From Affinundibacterium nitidum (GTDB lineage: Bacteria > Pseudomonadota > Gammaproteobacteria > Burkholderiales > Burkholderiaceae_D), in NCBI RefSeq assembly GCF_014284155.1, contig NZ_JACOFZ010000004.1, positions 186,001-250,000 on the forward strand: a stretch of DNA of 64,000 bases, given 5' to 3'. How positions within the stretch are numbered: the first letter of the stretch is position 1; each line of letters opens with the position of its first letter. Below the pieces are notes generated by a model. It had not been told where the DNA came from, did not search any database, and saw nothing but the letters and a program-made list of their open reading frames with translations. Position numbers and translations under genes: made by a program. Below are positions 8,250 through 17,772 of the stretch, in pieces.

Positions 8250-9089
8250 ATGTGGATCGATAGCCATTGTCACCTTGATGCTAGTGAGTTCGCAGGGAAG
8301 TCCTTGCAACTCGCGGATGAGGCCGAGCGCATGGGCGTTTCTGCCATTGTCATTCCAGCAGTACATCGATCGAATTTTTCCGCGGTGCAGGAGTTGGCAC
8401 AAAACCATGCGCATTGTTATTACACGCTTGGTATTCATCCCATGTATGTACCAACGTCGAAGGAAGAAGACTTGCAGTTTCTACGCGAGCTGGTAGCCGC
8501 ATTGATGCGAGATTCCGGCTCAGCACTTGCTTCACGCTTTATCGGGATTGGCGAGATCGGCCTTGATTTCTTTGTGCCGGCATTGTGCGAAAGCCCGCTG
8601 AAAGAGAAACAAATCTTTTTCTACAGTGAGCAACTCAAGATTGCTCGCGATTTTGAATTGCCTGTACTTCTTCATGTTCGAAAATCGCAAGACCAAATTT
8701 TGAAATATCTGAGGCGCATACCAGTGCCTGGCGGTATTGCTCATGCCTTCAATGGTAGCGAACAACAGGCAAAAAATTTTATTGAGCATGGCTTTAAGCT
8801 TGGTTTCGGCGGCGCTATGACTTTCACTCGTGCCTTGCAATTACGACGCCTAGCGAGTGGATTACCATTCAACAGTATCGTCTTGGAAACAGATGCGCCT
8901 GACATTGCTCCTCACTGGTGTCATCCAGGAATCAATACTCCAGGCGAATTGGTACAGATTGGCCATGAATTTGCGCAATTACGAGGCTGTTCTATCGAAG
9001 AGGCAGCTCGGCAGACGAGCAATAATGTCTTGGATGTGCTGCCACGTTTAGCTCGACTGATCAAAACTTCGAGTGTGCAGGGTGCATAA
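8250..9089 (+). CDS. TatD-family metal-dependent hydrolase (DNase-like)
   Basis: 279 residues, a TIM-barrel hydrolase of the TatD family. Metal-binding residues expected for the family are seen: HCHLD at the N-terminus, GEIGLDF, LLHVRKS, IAHAFNG and LETDAPDIAP. TatD enzymes act as 3'-5' exonucleases on DNA/RNA, with suggested roles in repair or nucleic acid scavenging. The stop codon overlaps the comEC start by one base, linking it to the DNA-uptake gene; this pairing suggests, but does not prove, work on imported or degraded DNA. Confidence 0.9.
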   Translation: MWIDSHCHLDASEFAGKSLQLADEAERMGVSAIVIPAVHRSNFSAVQELAQNHAHCYYTLGIHPMYVPTSKEEDLQFLRELVAALMRDSGSALASRFIGIGEIGLDFFVPALCESPLKEKQIFFYSEQLKIARDFELPVLLHVRKSQDQILKYLRRIPVPGGIAHAFNGSEQQAKNFIEHGFKLGFGGAMTFTRALQLRRLASGLPFNSIVLETDAPDIAPHWCHPGINTPGELVQIGHEFAQLRGCSIEEAARQTSNNVLDVLPRLARLIKTSSVQGA

Positions 9090-11650
9090 TGCGTTGCATG
9101 GCACTGGCATTCACCGTCGGTGTGTTTTTTCTACAGCAGCAAGCCTCTTTGTTTCCGCTGCCGATCTATATTGCAGCCCTCGTTTGCCTGTTACTGAATT
9201 TGATCTTTGTTTTCTTCCCTCGAACAAGAGATAAACGTAGTGTTGAGACAAGCGTCTCAAGGAAATCTTCCTGGAAACTTTATACCTACCAAATCGCCTT
9301 TGGTTTTGCATTTGGCATGAGCTGGGCAGGAGGATTTGCACACTATCGTTTGAATGAACAGTTAGCGAGCAATCTTATCGGACAAGAATTTGCATTGAGC
9401 GGCGTGATTACAAGCCTACCAACGCGTTCCCCACAAGGATGGCATTTTCAATTTCAACGTGATGATGTGCAGAGTAGCTTGAGTGAAGCACAGGCTTCGA
9501 TTCCACATAAACTTGCTGTCTCATGGTTTGATCATCCCAACAATCCAAGTCAGTTTGCCAACCTACAACCTGGGCAACGTTGGCGCCTCACGTTAAAGCT
9601 TAAGCCCATACATGGCAACGCCAATCCCTTTGGTTTTGATTACGAGGCATGGATGCTAGAGCAGGGTGTGCGTGCCAGTGCGAGTGTACGTATTGCAAGT
9701 GAGAATAGTGGGTCAGCACAGGCGATACTGATCAATGATTTTGTTTGGAGCCCCAATAATTTGCTTGAACGAGTTCGATCGACTTTACGTGAACGTTTGC
9801 ATAGAGCTTTGCTTGCTAATGGTGATGCGACTTATGTGGGTGTGTTGGTCGCCCTAGTGATCGGCGATCAGAGTGAAATTAGTCAAAGTAATTGGACCAT
9901 TTTTAATCGCACTGGCATAGGTCATTTGGTCTCGATTTCAGGTTTGCACATCACCATGATCGCAGGGATGTGTGCGGCCTGCTTTGGGTTTTTGTGGCGT
10001 CGTTCCTTCTATTTCTGGCGGGACTGGCCTTTATTGATGCCTGTCCGGAAAGTGATGGTGTTGTCGGCGGCACTCGCAGCCTTGATCTACGTTGCACTCG
10101 CAGGTTTCGGCGTTCCAGCTCAGCGTACCTTGTATATGCTCAGTGTGGTGGCACTCGCGGTGTGGACTGGACGCACAGGGCAAGCCAGCCAAATATTGTG
10201 TTTGGCTTTGTGGATAGTGCTCTTGTTCGATCCTTGGGCCGTTCTTTGGTCGGGATTTTGGTTATCCTTCGCAGCGGTTGCTCTGTTGCTTTATGCCAGT
10301 GATGCCGCTTCGAATACGCAAGAGCAAACGACCAACAGCACCGACGAATTGCTGATGAAAGACGAGGCAGATACTTCGACCAAGTCATCGCCAAGAGGGG
10401 TGATGTACACCATATGGGGAAAGCTCAAACAGCAACTATTGAGCGCGGCTCGAGCTCAATATGCCATTACAATGGGTCTGGTTCCTTTGACGCTCTTTTT
10501 GTTCTCGCAAATTTCCTTGATCAGCCCGATTGCAAATGCGATCGCGATACCACTCATTAGTTTTGTAGTGACGCCTTTAGCATTGCTTGGAAGTGTTCTC
10601 CCACTTCCGCTGGCACAAGCGTTACTTGCATTCGCGCATGCAACGATGTCCTCCTTGGTTGAATTGTTGCAGTATTTGAGTGTTGGACGCTTCGCGGTCT
10701 GGAGCGCGCCGCAGCCAACTTGGTGGATGCTGGTATTGGCGATTCTCGGTTTGTTGTGGATATTGGCGCCGCGTGCTTGGCCTGCGCGGATGCTAGGTGC
10801 TTTTTGCTGTTTGCCTATGTTGGTGAACCCAGTAACGTCCCCTTTAGTAGGTCAGTTTCATGTGACAGCGTTTGATGTTGGGCAGGGGACCTCGCTTTTG
10901 ATCGAGACCGCGCATCATCGTTTACTGTATGACTCAGGACCTGGGCAAAGCGATGATAGCAATAGTGGCTTGAGGGTGATTTTGCCGTATATGCATGGGA
11001 GAGGTATTCACCAATTGGATGAGATGGTCATTTCACACGCAGATAGTGATCATTCTGGTGGCGCTTTAAGTTTGATGAAGAGTCTCTCGATTCCCTTACT
11101 GAGAACTTCACTGGCCTATGAACATGAGATTGTGAGATCAGCTGCCGAGCATCAACGTTGCGTCGCAGGACAAAGTTGGGAATGGGATGGTGTGCATTTT
11201 GAAATCTTACATCCAGTACCCGTGATTTACACTAGTGATAAATGGAAAACCAATGCCCGTAGCTGTACCCTGAAAATTTCAAACGCTCAGCATAGCTTAC
11301 TGTTGGCCGGGGATATTGAAGCGGTACAAGAAGACGAGCTCGTCAATAGTATTCCGGAGCGACTGCAAGCTTCGGTGTTATTAGTGCCGCACCACGGCAG
11401 TGGTACATCGTCAACATCTGCTTTTGTGCAAGCGGTACATCCGCGCTATGCTTTATATCAATTCGGCTATCTGAATCGCTATCGTCACCCTAAACCAGAA
11501 GTGTGGCAACGCTACCTCGATTTTGGAGTAATCCCTCTAAGGACGGACACAAGCGGTGCAATCACATTACAATTTGGCGAACAAATCCAAATCGAAGATT
11601 TTCGCCAAACGCATCCGCGTTACTGGTATCCATCCGCAGTTGATAAATGA
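9089..11650 (+). CDS. comEC: ComEC/Rec2 DNA uptake channel protein
   Basis: 853 residues, full length. The order is an N-terminal hydrophobic region and soluble DUF4131 part (to about residue 200), the polytopic Competence domain (YVGVLVALVIGDQSEIS, then GIGHLVSISGLHITMIAGM), further helices, and from about residue 590 a metallo-beta-lactamase-like domain with FDVGQGTSLLIE, VISHADSDHSGG (about residue 650) and LLVPHHGSGTSS. This is the complete ComEC design for passing single-stranded DNA through the inner membrane, with the lactamase-like domain probably degrading the second strand. It is translationally linked to the TatD gene by a one-base overlap. Confidence 0.95.
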   Translation: MRCMALAFTVGVFFLQQQASLFPLPIYIAALVCLLLNLIFVFFPRTRDKRSVETSVSRKSSWKLYTYQIAFGFAFGMSWAGGFAHYRLNEQLASNLIGQEFALSGVITSLPTRSPQGWHFQFQRDDVQSSLSEAQASIPHKLAVSWFDHPNNPSQFANLQPGQRWRLTLKLKPIHGNANPFGFDYEAWMLEQGVRASASVRIASENSGSAQAILINDFVWSPNNLLERVRSTLRERLHRALLANGDATYVGVLVALVIGDQSEISQSNWTIFNRTGIGHLVSISGLHITMIAGMCAACFGFLWRRSFYFWRDWPLLMPVRKVMVLSAALAALIYVALAGFGVPAQRTLYMLSVVALAVWTGRTGQASQILCLALWIVLLFDPWAVLWSGFWLSFAAVALLLYASDAASNTQEQTTNSTDELLMKDEADTSTKSSPRGVMYTIWGKLKQQLLSAARAQYAITMGLVPLTLFLFSQISLISPIANAIAIPLISFVVTPLALLGSVLPLPLAQALLAFAHATMSSLVELLQYLSVGRFAVWSAPQPTWWMLVLAILGLLWILAPRAWPARMLGAFCCLPMLVNPVTSPLVGQFHVTAFDVGQGTSLLIETAHHRLLYDSGPGQSDDSNSGLRVILPYMHGRGIHQLDEMVISHADSDHSGGALSLMKSLSIPLLRTSLAYEHEIVRSAAEHQRCVAGQSWEWDGVHFEILHPVPVIYTSDKWKTNARSCTLKISNAQHSLLLAGDIEAVQEDELVNSIPERLQASVLLVPHHGSGTSSTSAFVQAVHPRYALYQFGYLNRYRHPKPEVWQRYLDFGVIPLRTDTSGAITLQFGEQIQIEDFRQTHPRYWYPSAVDK

Positions 11651-11662
11651 AGTTTAGAGTGT

Positions 11663-12463
11663 ATGAGCAAACCAAAAGTCCATTTCTGTCACGGTAATAG
11701 CTTCCCCTCAGGGAGCTATCGTCAGATGTTTGCAGCATTGGAAACTCATTACGACATCGATGCGCTCGAGATGCACGGGCACAATACGCAATATCCAGTG
11801 ACGACGAATTGGCCGTATCTAGTCCAAGAATTAATTGATACTTTGCAGGCCAAGTATGCTGAGCCTGTGATTTTGTTAGGACATTCTTTGGGGGGGATTC
11901 TCTCATTAATGGCGGCGAGTCAGCGTCCAGATCTGGTTCGTTGTGTGGTGATGATAGATTCACCAGTTGTTACTGGTTGGCGCGCCTGGTTTTTGAAGAC
12001 CTTCCGCATTCTGGGTCTGCTCGATAAGTATTCGCCTGCGCAGTTTTCGCTGAAGCGTCGAATACTTTGGAAAGATAAAGAAGAGGCCTTCGAACATTTT
12101 TCTGCCAAAGACAAATTCGCGATTTGGCCGCCGCAAGTGTTACGAGATTACATTGATGCTGGAACTATTCCGCATCCTGACGGCGTTACGCTCAAATTTA
12201 CACGCGAAATTGAAAGTGCAATTTACGTTACTTTGCCGAGTATCTTGGGCAAGATTGCGCGTCGCGGTCTCAAGGTACCGATCGGATTTGTCGGTGGGAC
12301 TGAGTCAGTCGAATGTCGGCAGGGTGGTCTCGGGGCAACACGCAAGATGTGTGGAAAAAACTTTGTTCAATTACCCGCAGGGCATTTATTGCCAATGGAA
12401 ATGCCGGAGAAGACAGCAGCAGCTTGCCACGCGATGATACAAGCAGTATTGCAAAACAAATGA
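11663..12463 (+). CDS. Alpha/beta-fold hydrolase
   Basis: 266 residues. The oxyanion region HGNSFPSGSYR near the N-terminus, the nucleophile elbow LLGHSLGGILS with Ser75, and a C-terminal PAGHLLPME carrying the likely catalytic His define an alpha/beta hydrolase. The substrate is not evident; the family includes esterases and acyl hydrolases. The gene starts 12 bp after comEC and may be read from the same transcript. A clean terminator follows at 12498-12529. Confidence 0.88.
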   Translation: MSKPKVHFCHGNSFPSGSYRQMFAALETHYDIDALEMHGHNTQYPVTTNWPYLVQELIDTLQAKYAEPVILLGHSLGGILSLMAASQRPDLVRCVVMIDSPVVTGWRAWFLKTFRILGLLDKYSPAQFSLKRRILWKDKEEAFEHFSAKDKFAIWPPQVLRDYIDAGTIPHPDGVTLKFTREIESAIYVTLPSILGKIARRGLKVPIGFVGGTESVECRQGGLGATRKMCGKNFVQLPAGHLLPMEMPEKTAAACHAMIQAVLQNK

Positions 12464-12497
12464 ACTGCACAGCCTTCTACAGTCTCACGTAAAATAA

Positions 12498-12529
12498 GCG
12501 AACTTGTGAACATAGAGTTCGCTTTTTTT
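12498..12529 (+). terminator. Rho-independent terminator after the alpha/beta hydrolase gene
   Basis: A perfect 7-bp stem (GCGAACT with AGTTCGC) with an 11-base loop is followed directly by seven T residues. It closes the tatD-like/comEC/hydrolase unit and ends 17 bp before the lpxR start. Confidence 0.88.
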
Positions 12530-12546
12530 ATTCAAGGGCTTTCACG

Positions 12547-13503
12547 ATGCGCTTACATCTTCTTTCTCAGCCGTCACTTTTTTTGTGTTGCCTAGGCCTT
12601 GCCAGCTGCAGCCTACCGTCTTTGGTTCAGGCTCAACAGCTATGGCCATCTACTGCCGAATACCAGCAAGTACAAGAGAAAGGACGTTTAACCTGGTCGC
12701 TCGATGTCGAGAATGACAGCATGCTGCTGAAGAAAGATGATGGTTTTTATACGAGCGGCATCCACCTCCAACGAAAGAATGTACTGATTAGTGAAACTCA
12801 AGTTTTGAGCTACCGTTGGCAGCTTGGGCAAGATCTGTACACCGCTTCTGACATCAAACTGAAGCCATCTCAACTGCAAAAACAGGATCACCCTTATGCC
12901 GGATGGCTGTATCTGGGTGTGGCGAAAGAGCTTTTTAAGAATGACGGCAGCGCGACTAGCGTCGGCTTGGATATTGGGTGCTTGGGGGCTTGTGCAGGCG
13001 GAGAATGGACACAAACCAACCTGCATCGCGCTTTAAATCAACCTTTGCCGCAAGCCTGGAATACACAATTGAAGCAAGAGTGGGGTGCCGTAGCGAAAAT
13101 GGCATACAGTCCAGCACGAATACAGCTGAATTCGAATGTTGATTTGAACACGCAATGGCAAGCGCGCTTCGGCAATATTTTTACCGATGCGAGTGTTGAT
13201 CTCAGTGTGCGACTAGGGCAACTCAATGCTTTACCGACGCAAGCGGCAAGTTATTTGCAGCTGCGAACTGGTGCCCGAGCAGTTGCCTACAATGCGAGTA
13301 TTCAAGGTGGCTTTTTCCGCCATCAAGACCTCGCTGTGAGCCCCAAACGATTAGTTCCCGAAGCCGAGCTTGCCTATGTTTATCAGGGAACCGAATGGCG
13401 CTTTTATGCTTCCGTGATCCGACGTGGGAATGAAATCGCTGAGCTGAGTAACGCCAAGGGTGCGCAAAATTTTGCGAAAGTGCAGTTGGATTTTTCCTAT
13501 TAA
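12547..13503 (+). CDS. lpxR: Lipid A deacylase LpxR-family outer membrane protein
   Basis: 318 residues with a signal peptide (hydrophobic stretch SLFLCCLGLASCSLPSLVQA, cleavage likely about residue 29). The mature part has the LpxR/DUF2219 signatures VENDSM, DGFYTSGIHL and DHPYAGWLYLGV and alternating beta-strand patterns ending in the aromatic LDFSY typical of outer membrane barrels. LpxR of Salmonella removes the 3'-acyloxyacyl group of lipid A; the Asn-Asp, Ser and His residues required there have visible counterparts. AAGGG precedes the ATG. The gene is a single unit after a terminator. Confidence 0.85.
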   Translation: MRLHLLSQPSLFLCCLGLASCSLPSLVQAQQLWPSTAEYQQVQEKGRLTWSLDVENDSMLLKKDDGFYTSGIHLQRKNVLISETQVLSYRWQLGQDLYTASDIKLKPSQLQKQDHPYAGWLYLGVAKELFKNDGSATSVGLDIGCLGACAGGEWTQTNLHRALNQPLPQAWNTQLKQEWGAVAKMAYSPARIQLNSNVDLNTQWQARFGNIFTDASVDLSVRLGQLNALPTQAASYLQLRTGARAVAYNASIQGGFFRHQDLAVSPKRLVPEAELAYVYQGTEWRFYASVIRRGNEIAELSNAKGAQNFAKVQLDFSY

Positions 13504-13667
13504 ATCTGACAATGGCGATTCGATGATCTGCATTTTTTCAGTGCATCGACGCAGATAATTTGGTGCATCTGGATGCGCTTCGCACTGCAAAGTAGCGTTT
13601 CATTTTTATCTGTAAAAAATAGAAGTTTTCTACAACGAAAAGCAAGACGTGCTTCGCTAACGCAGTT

Positions 13668-13673
13668 TATAGT
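13668..13673 (+). promoter_or_regulatory. Candidate -10 element of ureD
   Basis: TATAGT ends seven bases before the ureD ATG, with AAGACG 18 bp upstream as a poor -35. If used, transcription would begin at or next to the start codon. There is no ribosome site before this ATG, which would fit leaderless translation, but the promoter match is weak. Confidence 0.25.
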
Positions 13674-13679
13674 AAGCGT

Positions 13680-14609
13680 ATGAATGCTTTATCACCAACT
13701 TCAGTCTTAACTGAATCAGCGGAGCTCCAACCATCGAGCGCCCCTGTTTTTGCTACATCCATTGACAATGGCAATAGCCAGTCTGGATGGCGGGCGGCTT
13801 TACGTCTGACATTTGGTCGTGATGCGCAAACAACGAGACTAACCAAGCGACAACATTTCGGTCCCTTACGCGTACAGAAAGCACTTTATCCAGAAGGCGA
13901 TGCCGTTTGCCACGTGTTGGTCTTGCATCCACCTGGAGGTGTGGTTGGTGGCGATGCTTTGGAAATTGATCTTGAGATAGGTGAGTCGAGCCATGCATTG
14001 ATCAGTAATCCTGGCGCTGCAAAATGGTATAAATCAAACGGCAAGGTGTCGCGGCAGTCGCTACGCTTTAAAATCGCGGCAGATGCATGTTTTGAATGGA
14101 TGCCACAAGAGAGTATCTTCTACGACCAAGCACACGTCGCTCTCGAACAAGAGATTGATCTGGCAGCGAATGCGAGCTGCTTCTTATGCGATATTCAATG
14201 CTTTGGGCGCACCGCTTCGGGTGAACAATTCGAGCAAGGTTTGATACGGCAACGTGTACAGATTAAGCGCGAAGGACAATTGCTGTGGTTTGAGCAAGGG
14301 GCGATTGCGGCACCAAGCGCGTCTATGCGAAGTGTATTTGGTTTGCATGGGCACAGCGTTAATGCTAGTTTGATCGGCGTTGGGCAGATAGTGAGTGTGC
14401 ATCTGATCAAGTCTCTGCGCGAAGCCGCACAGGGTATCCTGCAAGCCAACGAGGAATTCGGGGTCACCCAAATTAAGCACCTGATCTCTGTGCGCTATCT
14501 CGGTGGTTCCAGTGAGCGAGCACGTCAACTTATGCTGCTCGCTTGGCAAATGCTACGACCCGCGATTGTGGGACGTGAGGCGATTGATCTAAGAATCTGG
14601 CGTACGTAA
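13680..14609 (+). CDS. ureD: Urease accessory protein UreD
   Basis: 309 residues, typical UreD length. Conserved parts visible are LRLTFGRDAQTTRLTKRQHFGPLRVQKALYPEG in pieces, HPPGGVVGGDALEIDL, NPGAAKWYKSNG, WMPQESIFYDQA and VRYLGGSSERARQLM. UreD binds apo-urease and with UreF and UreG forms the complex that delivers Ni to the active site. No Shine-Dalgarno sequence is seen before the ATG, and 218 bp separate it from ureA, so it may be expressed apart from the structural genes. Confidence 0.96.
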   Translation: MNALSPTSVLTESAELQPSSAPVFATSIDNGNSQSGWRAALRLTFGRDAQTTRLTKRQHFGPLRVQKALYPEGDAVCHVLVLHPPGGVVGGDALEIDLEIGESSHALISNPGAAKWYKSNGKVSRQSLRFKIAADACFEWMPQESIFYDQAHVALEQEIDLAANASCFLCDIQCFGRTASGEQFEQGLIRQRVQIKREGQLLWFEQGAIAAPSASMRSVFGLHGHSVNASLIGVGQIVSVHLIKSLREAAQGILQANEEFGVTQIKHLISVRYLGGSSERARQLMLLAWQMLRPAIVGREAIDLRIWRT

Positions 14610-14715
14610 TTCCAATCCACTTTTTAACCAGGAAATAAGCTCAGGGATACCTGCAAGCTTCACTCGTTCTCGCCTCTATTCTTTGCTTTTGGTGTTTTAT
14701 TGCGATCTGCCTTCA

Positions 14716-14731
14716 TGGCATAGGAATTGCT
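14716..14731 (+). promoter_or_regulatory. Sigma-54 (-24/-12) promoter of ureABC
   Basis: TGGCATAGGAATTGCT matches the sigma-54 consensus TGGCAC-N5-TTGCW at all but one defined position, with GG and GC exactly ten bases apart. It lies 97 bp before the ureA ATG, predicting a start near 14742. RpoN promoters need an enhancer-binding activator; for a urease operon NtrC is the natural candidate. A possible half-site (TTTTGGTGTTTT) is upstream, but no complete NtrC dyad was found. Confidence 0.65.
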
Positions 14732-14827
14732 TTTAGATTTTGGTCGGTGAAACAAGAATACAAGCTATTTTTGTGTAAGCCTGTGATGAAAGCAATCTGA
14801 TGAAGGTAATTCGGTGAAGGCAAGGTT

Positions 14828-15130
14828 ATGGAATTAAGCCCGCGCGAGCGCGACAAATTATTAATTTTTACTGCAGGTCTCTTAGCTGAACGGCGCCGTG
14901 CACGGGGTCTGAAGCTCAATTATCCAGAAGCGATCGCCCTCATCACATGTGCAATTATGGAAGGCGCACGCGATGGTAAAACGGTGGCGCAACTTATGTC
15001 AGAAGGCACCCAGATCTTGTCGCGCGATGATGTGATGTCGGGGATTGCAGAAATGATTCCCGATATTCAAGTTGAGGCAACTTTTCCCGATGGTACGAAG
15101 TTGGTGACCGTTCATCAGCCTATTCCTTGA
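14828..15130 (+). CDS. ureA: Urease subunit gamma (UreA)
   Basis: 100 residues, the exact size of gamma subunits. It starts [17 protein letters not shown] and contains the [10 protein letters not shown] and [28 protein letters not shown] blocks conserved in the family. It assembles with UreB and UreC into the (alpha-beta-gamma)3 urease in the cytoplasm. AAGG precedes the ATG. The sigma-54 promoter at 14716 appears to serve ureA onward. Confidence 0.97.
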   Translation: MELSPRERDKLLIFTAGLLAERRRARGLKLNYPEAIALITCAIMEGARDGKTVAQLMSEGTQILSRDDVMSGIAEMIPDIQVEATFPDGTKLVTVHQPIP

Positions 15131-15168
15131 GCGTCAAATTAACGAATTAGTGAAGCGATAGAGAAATC

Positions 15169-15477
15169 ATGATACCAGGTGAAATGTTGATTGAAGCGGG
15201 TGAGATTGAATTGAATTCGGGACGTGTGAGCTTGACAGTCGCAGTGGCTAACAGCGGTGATAGACCGATTCAAGTAGGTTCGCATTTTCATTTTTTTGAG
15301 ACCAACCCTGCTTTGCAATTTGAACGTCAGCTTGCCTATGGTATGCGTTTGAATATTGCAGCGGGAACAGCGGTGCGATTTGAGCCTGGGCAAGTGCGTA
15401 CAGTTGAATTAGTGCGTTTGGGTGGTGCTCGCAGAGTATTCGGATTCAATGGTTTAGTGATGGGAGATCTGCAATGA
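15169..15477 (+). CDS. ureB: Urease subunit beta (UreB)
   Basis: 102 residues, normal for UreB. It begins [16 protein letters not shown] and has the conserved [20 protein letters not shown] and [12 protein letters not shown] stretches. It is a structural subunit with no catalytic residues. Its stop overlaps the ureC ATG (ATGA, 15474-15477), so translation of ureB and ureC is coupled. Confidence 0.97.
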   Translation: MIPGEMLIEAGEIELNSGRVSLTVAVANSGDRPIQVGSHFHFFETNPALQFERQLAYGMRLNIAAGTAVRFEPGQVRTVELVRLGGARRVFGFNGLVMGDLQ

Positions 15478-17174
15478 CAAAAATCTCGCGTCAAGCCTAT
15501 GCAGAAATGTACGGCCCTACAAAGGGTGATCGTATTCGTCTGGCCGATACCGAGTTATTTATCGAAATCGAAGCCGACTATGCTTTCTACGGAGAAGAAG
15601 TAAAGTTTGGTGGCGGCAAAGTGATTCGAGATGGTATGGGACAATCGCAAGCATTGCATGCGCAGGTGATGGATACCGTGATCACCAATGCCGTTATCTT
15701 AGATCATTGGGGCGTGATTAAAGCAGATATCGGCTTGAAAGATGGCTTGATTGCTGCCATTGGTAAAGCTGGTAATCCCGATATTCAATCGGGAGTGAAT
15801 ATTGTCATTGGCGCCGCCACTGAGATCATTGCCGGTGAGGGTATGATCGTTACGGCAGGTGGCATTGATTCGCATATTCATTTCATCTGTCCGCAACAAA
15901 TCGAAGAAGCCTTAATGAGTGGCGTCACCACGATGCTTGGTGGCGGTACTGGGCCAGCGGTGGGAACCGCAGCAACGACCTGTACTCCAGGGCCTTGGCA
16001 TATTCATTCGATGCTGCAAGCGGCTGATGCGTTTCCGATGAACTTAGGCTTTTTGGGTAAAGGTAATGTCAGCTTGCCCGGGCCGATTGAAGAGCAAATC
16101 TTGGCCGGCGCTATCGGACTCAAATTGCACGAAGACTGGGGCACCACACCAGCCGTCATCGACAATTGTTTAAGCGTGGCAGAGCGTTACGACGTGCAGG
16201 TTGCGATCCATAGTGATACGCTCAATGAGGCTGGTTTTCTTGAGCATACTCTTGCAGCTTTTAAGAATCGCACAATTCATACTTTTCATACCGAAGGTGC
16301 TGGCGGCGGACATGCTCCCGATATTATTGCGGCAGTTGGAGAATCAAACGTTCTGCCTTCGTCCACCAATCCAACGAGACCTTATACCGTCAATACCTTA
16401 GACGAACATCTCGATATGCTGATGGTCTGTCATCACTTGGACCCCGCGATCACTGAAGATGTGGCTTTCGCGGAATCGCGTATTCGCCGCGAAACGATTG
16501 CCGCTGAAGACATCTTGCATGATATCGGCGCGATCTCAATGATGTCATCTGACTCGCAAGCGATGGGGCGTGTTGGTGAAGTGATTATGCGGACCTGGCA
16601 AACGGCGCACAAGATGAAGGTGCAACGAGGCAGCCTGCCTCAAGACAATGCACGTCACGATAACTATCGCGCCAAACGTTATATCGCGAAATACACAATT
16701 AATCCTGCGATTACACATGGCATCTCGCACATCGTCGGATCGATCTCTATTGGCAAGCTCGCTGATCTGGTGTTGTGGAAACCAGCTTTTTTTGGTGTAA
16801 AACCCAGCATGATTTTGAAGGGCGGCATGATTGCTGCCGCGCAAATGGGTGACCCTAATGCGTCCATTCCGACACCACAACCGGTCTACTCGCGCTTGAT
16901 GTTTGGCGCTTATGGCGGCGCGCTGAAGAAATGTTTGAGCTTTGTTTCACAAGCGGCTTTTGATGCTGGCATCGCCGAGCAGTTGCAACTACAAAAAACA
17001 GTCGTTGCAGTTAAGAATACCCGTGGCTTACGCAAAGCGGACATGATACATAACGACGCTGCACCGAAAATGGAAGTCGACCCAGAAACTTATGAGGTGC
17101 GTGCTGACGGCGAGCATCTCGTCTGTGAACCCGCCACAGTGCTGCCCATGGCGCAGCGCTATTTTTTATTTTGA
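15474..17174 (+). CDS. ureC: Urease subunit alpha (UreC), catalytic
   Basis: 566 residues, full length. Active-site motifs are present: [10 protein letters not shown] (Ni-binding His pair), GLKLHEDWG with the Lys that is carbamylated to bridge the two Ni ions, the [10 protein letters not shown] and [12 protein letters not shown] Ni/substrate segments, and the mobile flap region MVCHHLDP. It hydrolyses urea to ammonia and carbamate. GGGAG lies before the ATG within ureB. Nothing suggests inactivation. Confidence 0.98.
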   Translation: MTKISRQAYAEMYGPTKGDRIRLADTELFIEIEADYAFYGEEVKFGGGKVIRDGMGQSQALHAQVMDTVITNAVILDHWGVIKADIGLKDGLIAAIGKAGNPDIQSGVNIVIGAATEIIAGEGMIVTAGGIDSHIHFICPQQIEEALMSGVTTMLGGGTGPAVGTAATTCTPGPWHIHSMLQAADAFPMNLGFLGKGNVSLPGPIEEQILAGAIGLKLHEDWGTTPAVIDNCLSVAERYDVQVAIHSDTLNEAGFLEHTLAAFKNRTIHTFHTEGAGGGHAPDIIAAVGESNVLPSSTNPTRPYTVNTLDEHLDMLMVCHHLDPAITEDVAFAESRIRRETIAAEDILHDIGAISMMSSDSQAMGRVGEVIMRTWQTAHKMKVQRGSLPQDNARHDNYRAKRYIAKYTINPAITHGISHIVGSISIGKLADLVLWKPAFFGVKPSMILKGGMIAAAQMGDPNASIPTPQPVYSRLMFGAYGGALKKCLSFVSQAAFDAGIAEQLQLQKTVVAVKNTRGLRKADMIHNDAAPKMEVDPETYEVRADGEHLVCEPATVLPMAQRYFLF

Positions 17175-17184
17175 TGGAAAAGCT

Positions 17185-17751
17185 ATGTTGACTCTTCATT
17201 CCAAGCTTGAGCACGAAAAAAAAGAGGATGCGGTGATCGTTGCCGAATTAATCCTGCCATATGATTTGCGCGAAAAAAGTCGATTGCGCGCAAAGATGAG
17301 CAATGGTGAGGAAGTTGGTGTGTTTACTGTACGTGGAACGGTGATGCGCGATGGTGATCTGATGGTGGGCGATGATGGAAGAGTAGTGAAGATTGTCGCT
17401 GCAGAAGAAGCTTGTTATCGGGTTCAATGTGAAAATGCGTTTCAGCTCTTGCGCTGCGCATTTCATTTAGGTAATCGACATACACAAGCACAATTGGGTG
17501 ATGGTTATTTGCGTATCCGCAGAGACCCTGTGCTCAAAGAAATGCTGCAAGGCCTAGGTGCGACTGTACAAGAGGAACTAGCGAGCTTTGAGCCTGAATC
17601 GGGCGCGTATGGCGGAGGACATCATCATGGCGCTGATGATGGACATCATCATGGCTTTCCATCCCTATTGGCACCGATACCACTACGTCAGAAGATTCAT
17701 CGTCCCTCAGACAAAGCGGAAGATTCGCCAACTGAAAAGTTAGGTTCTTGA
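17185..17751 (+). CDS. ureE: Urease accessory nickel chaperone UreE
   Basis: 188 residues from the ATG at 17185, preceded by GGAAAA and ten bases after the ureC stop; a longer frame into ureC is an artefact. The N-terminal peptide-binding domain and the metal-binding domain with CAFHLGNRHTQAQ are seen, followed by a His-rich tail containing GGGHHHG and DDGHHHG. UreE passes Ni2+ to UreG. Six His in two clusters give it extra Ni-storage capacity. Confidence 0.96.
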   Translation: MLTLHSKLEHEKKEDAVIVAELILPYDLREKSRLRAKMSNGEEVGVFTVRGTVMRDGDLMVGDDGRVVKIVAAEEACYRVQCENAFQLLRCAFHLGNRHTQAQLGDGYLRIRRDPVLKEMLQGLGATVQEELASFEPESGAYGGGHHHGADDGHHHGFPSLLAPIPLRQKIHRPSDKAEDSPTEKLGS

Positions 17752-17772
17752 CCTTCTTCCTCTCATCTGATC

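Noticed and set aside
13504-13679. Possible sigma-54 site upstream of ureD
   Set aside because: Candidate GG and GC pairs are separated by 9, 11 or 14 bases instead of 10, and the rest of the consensus is absent.
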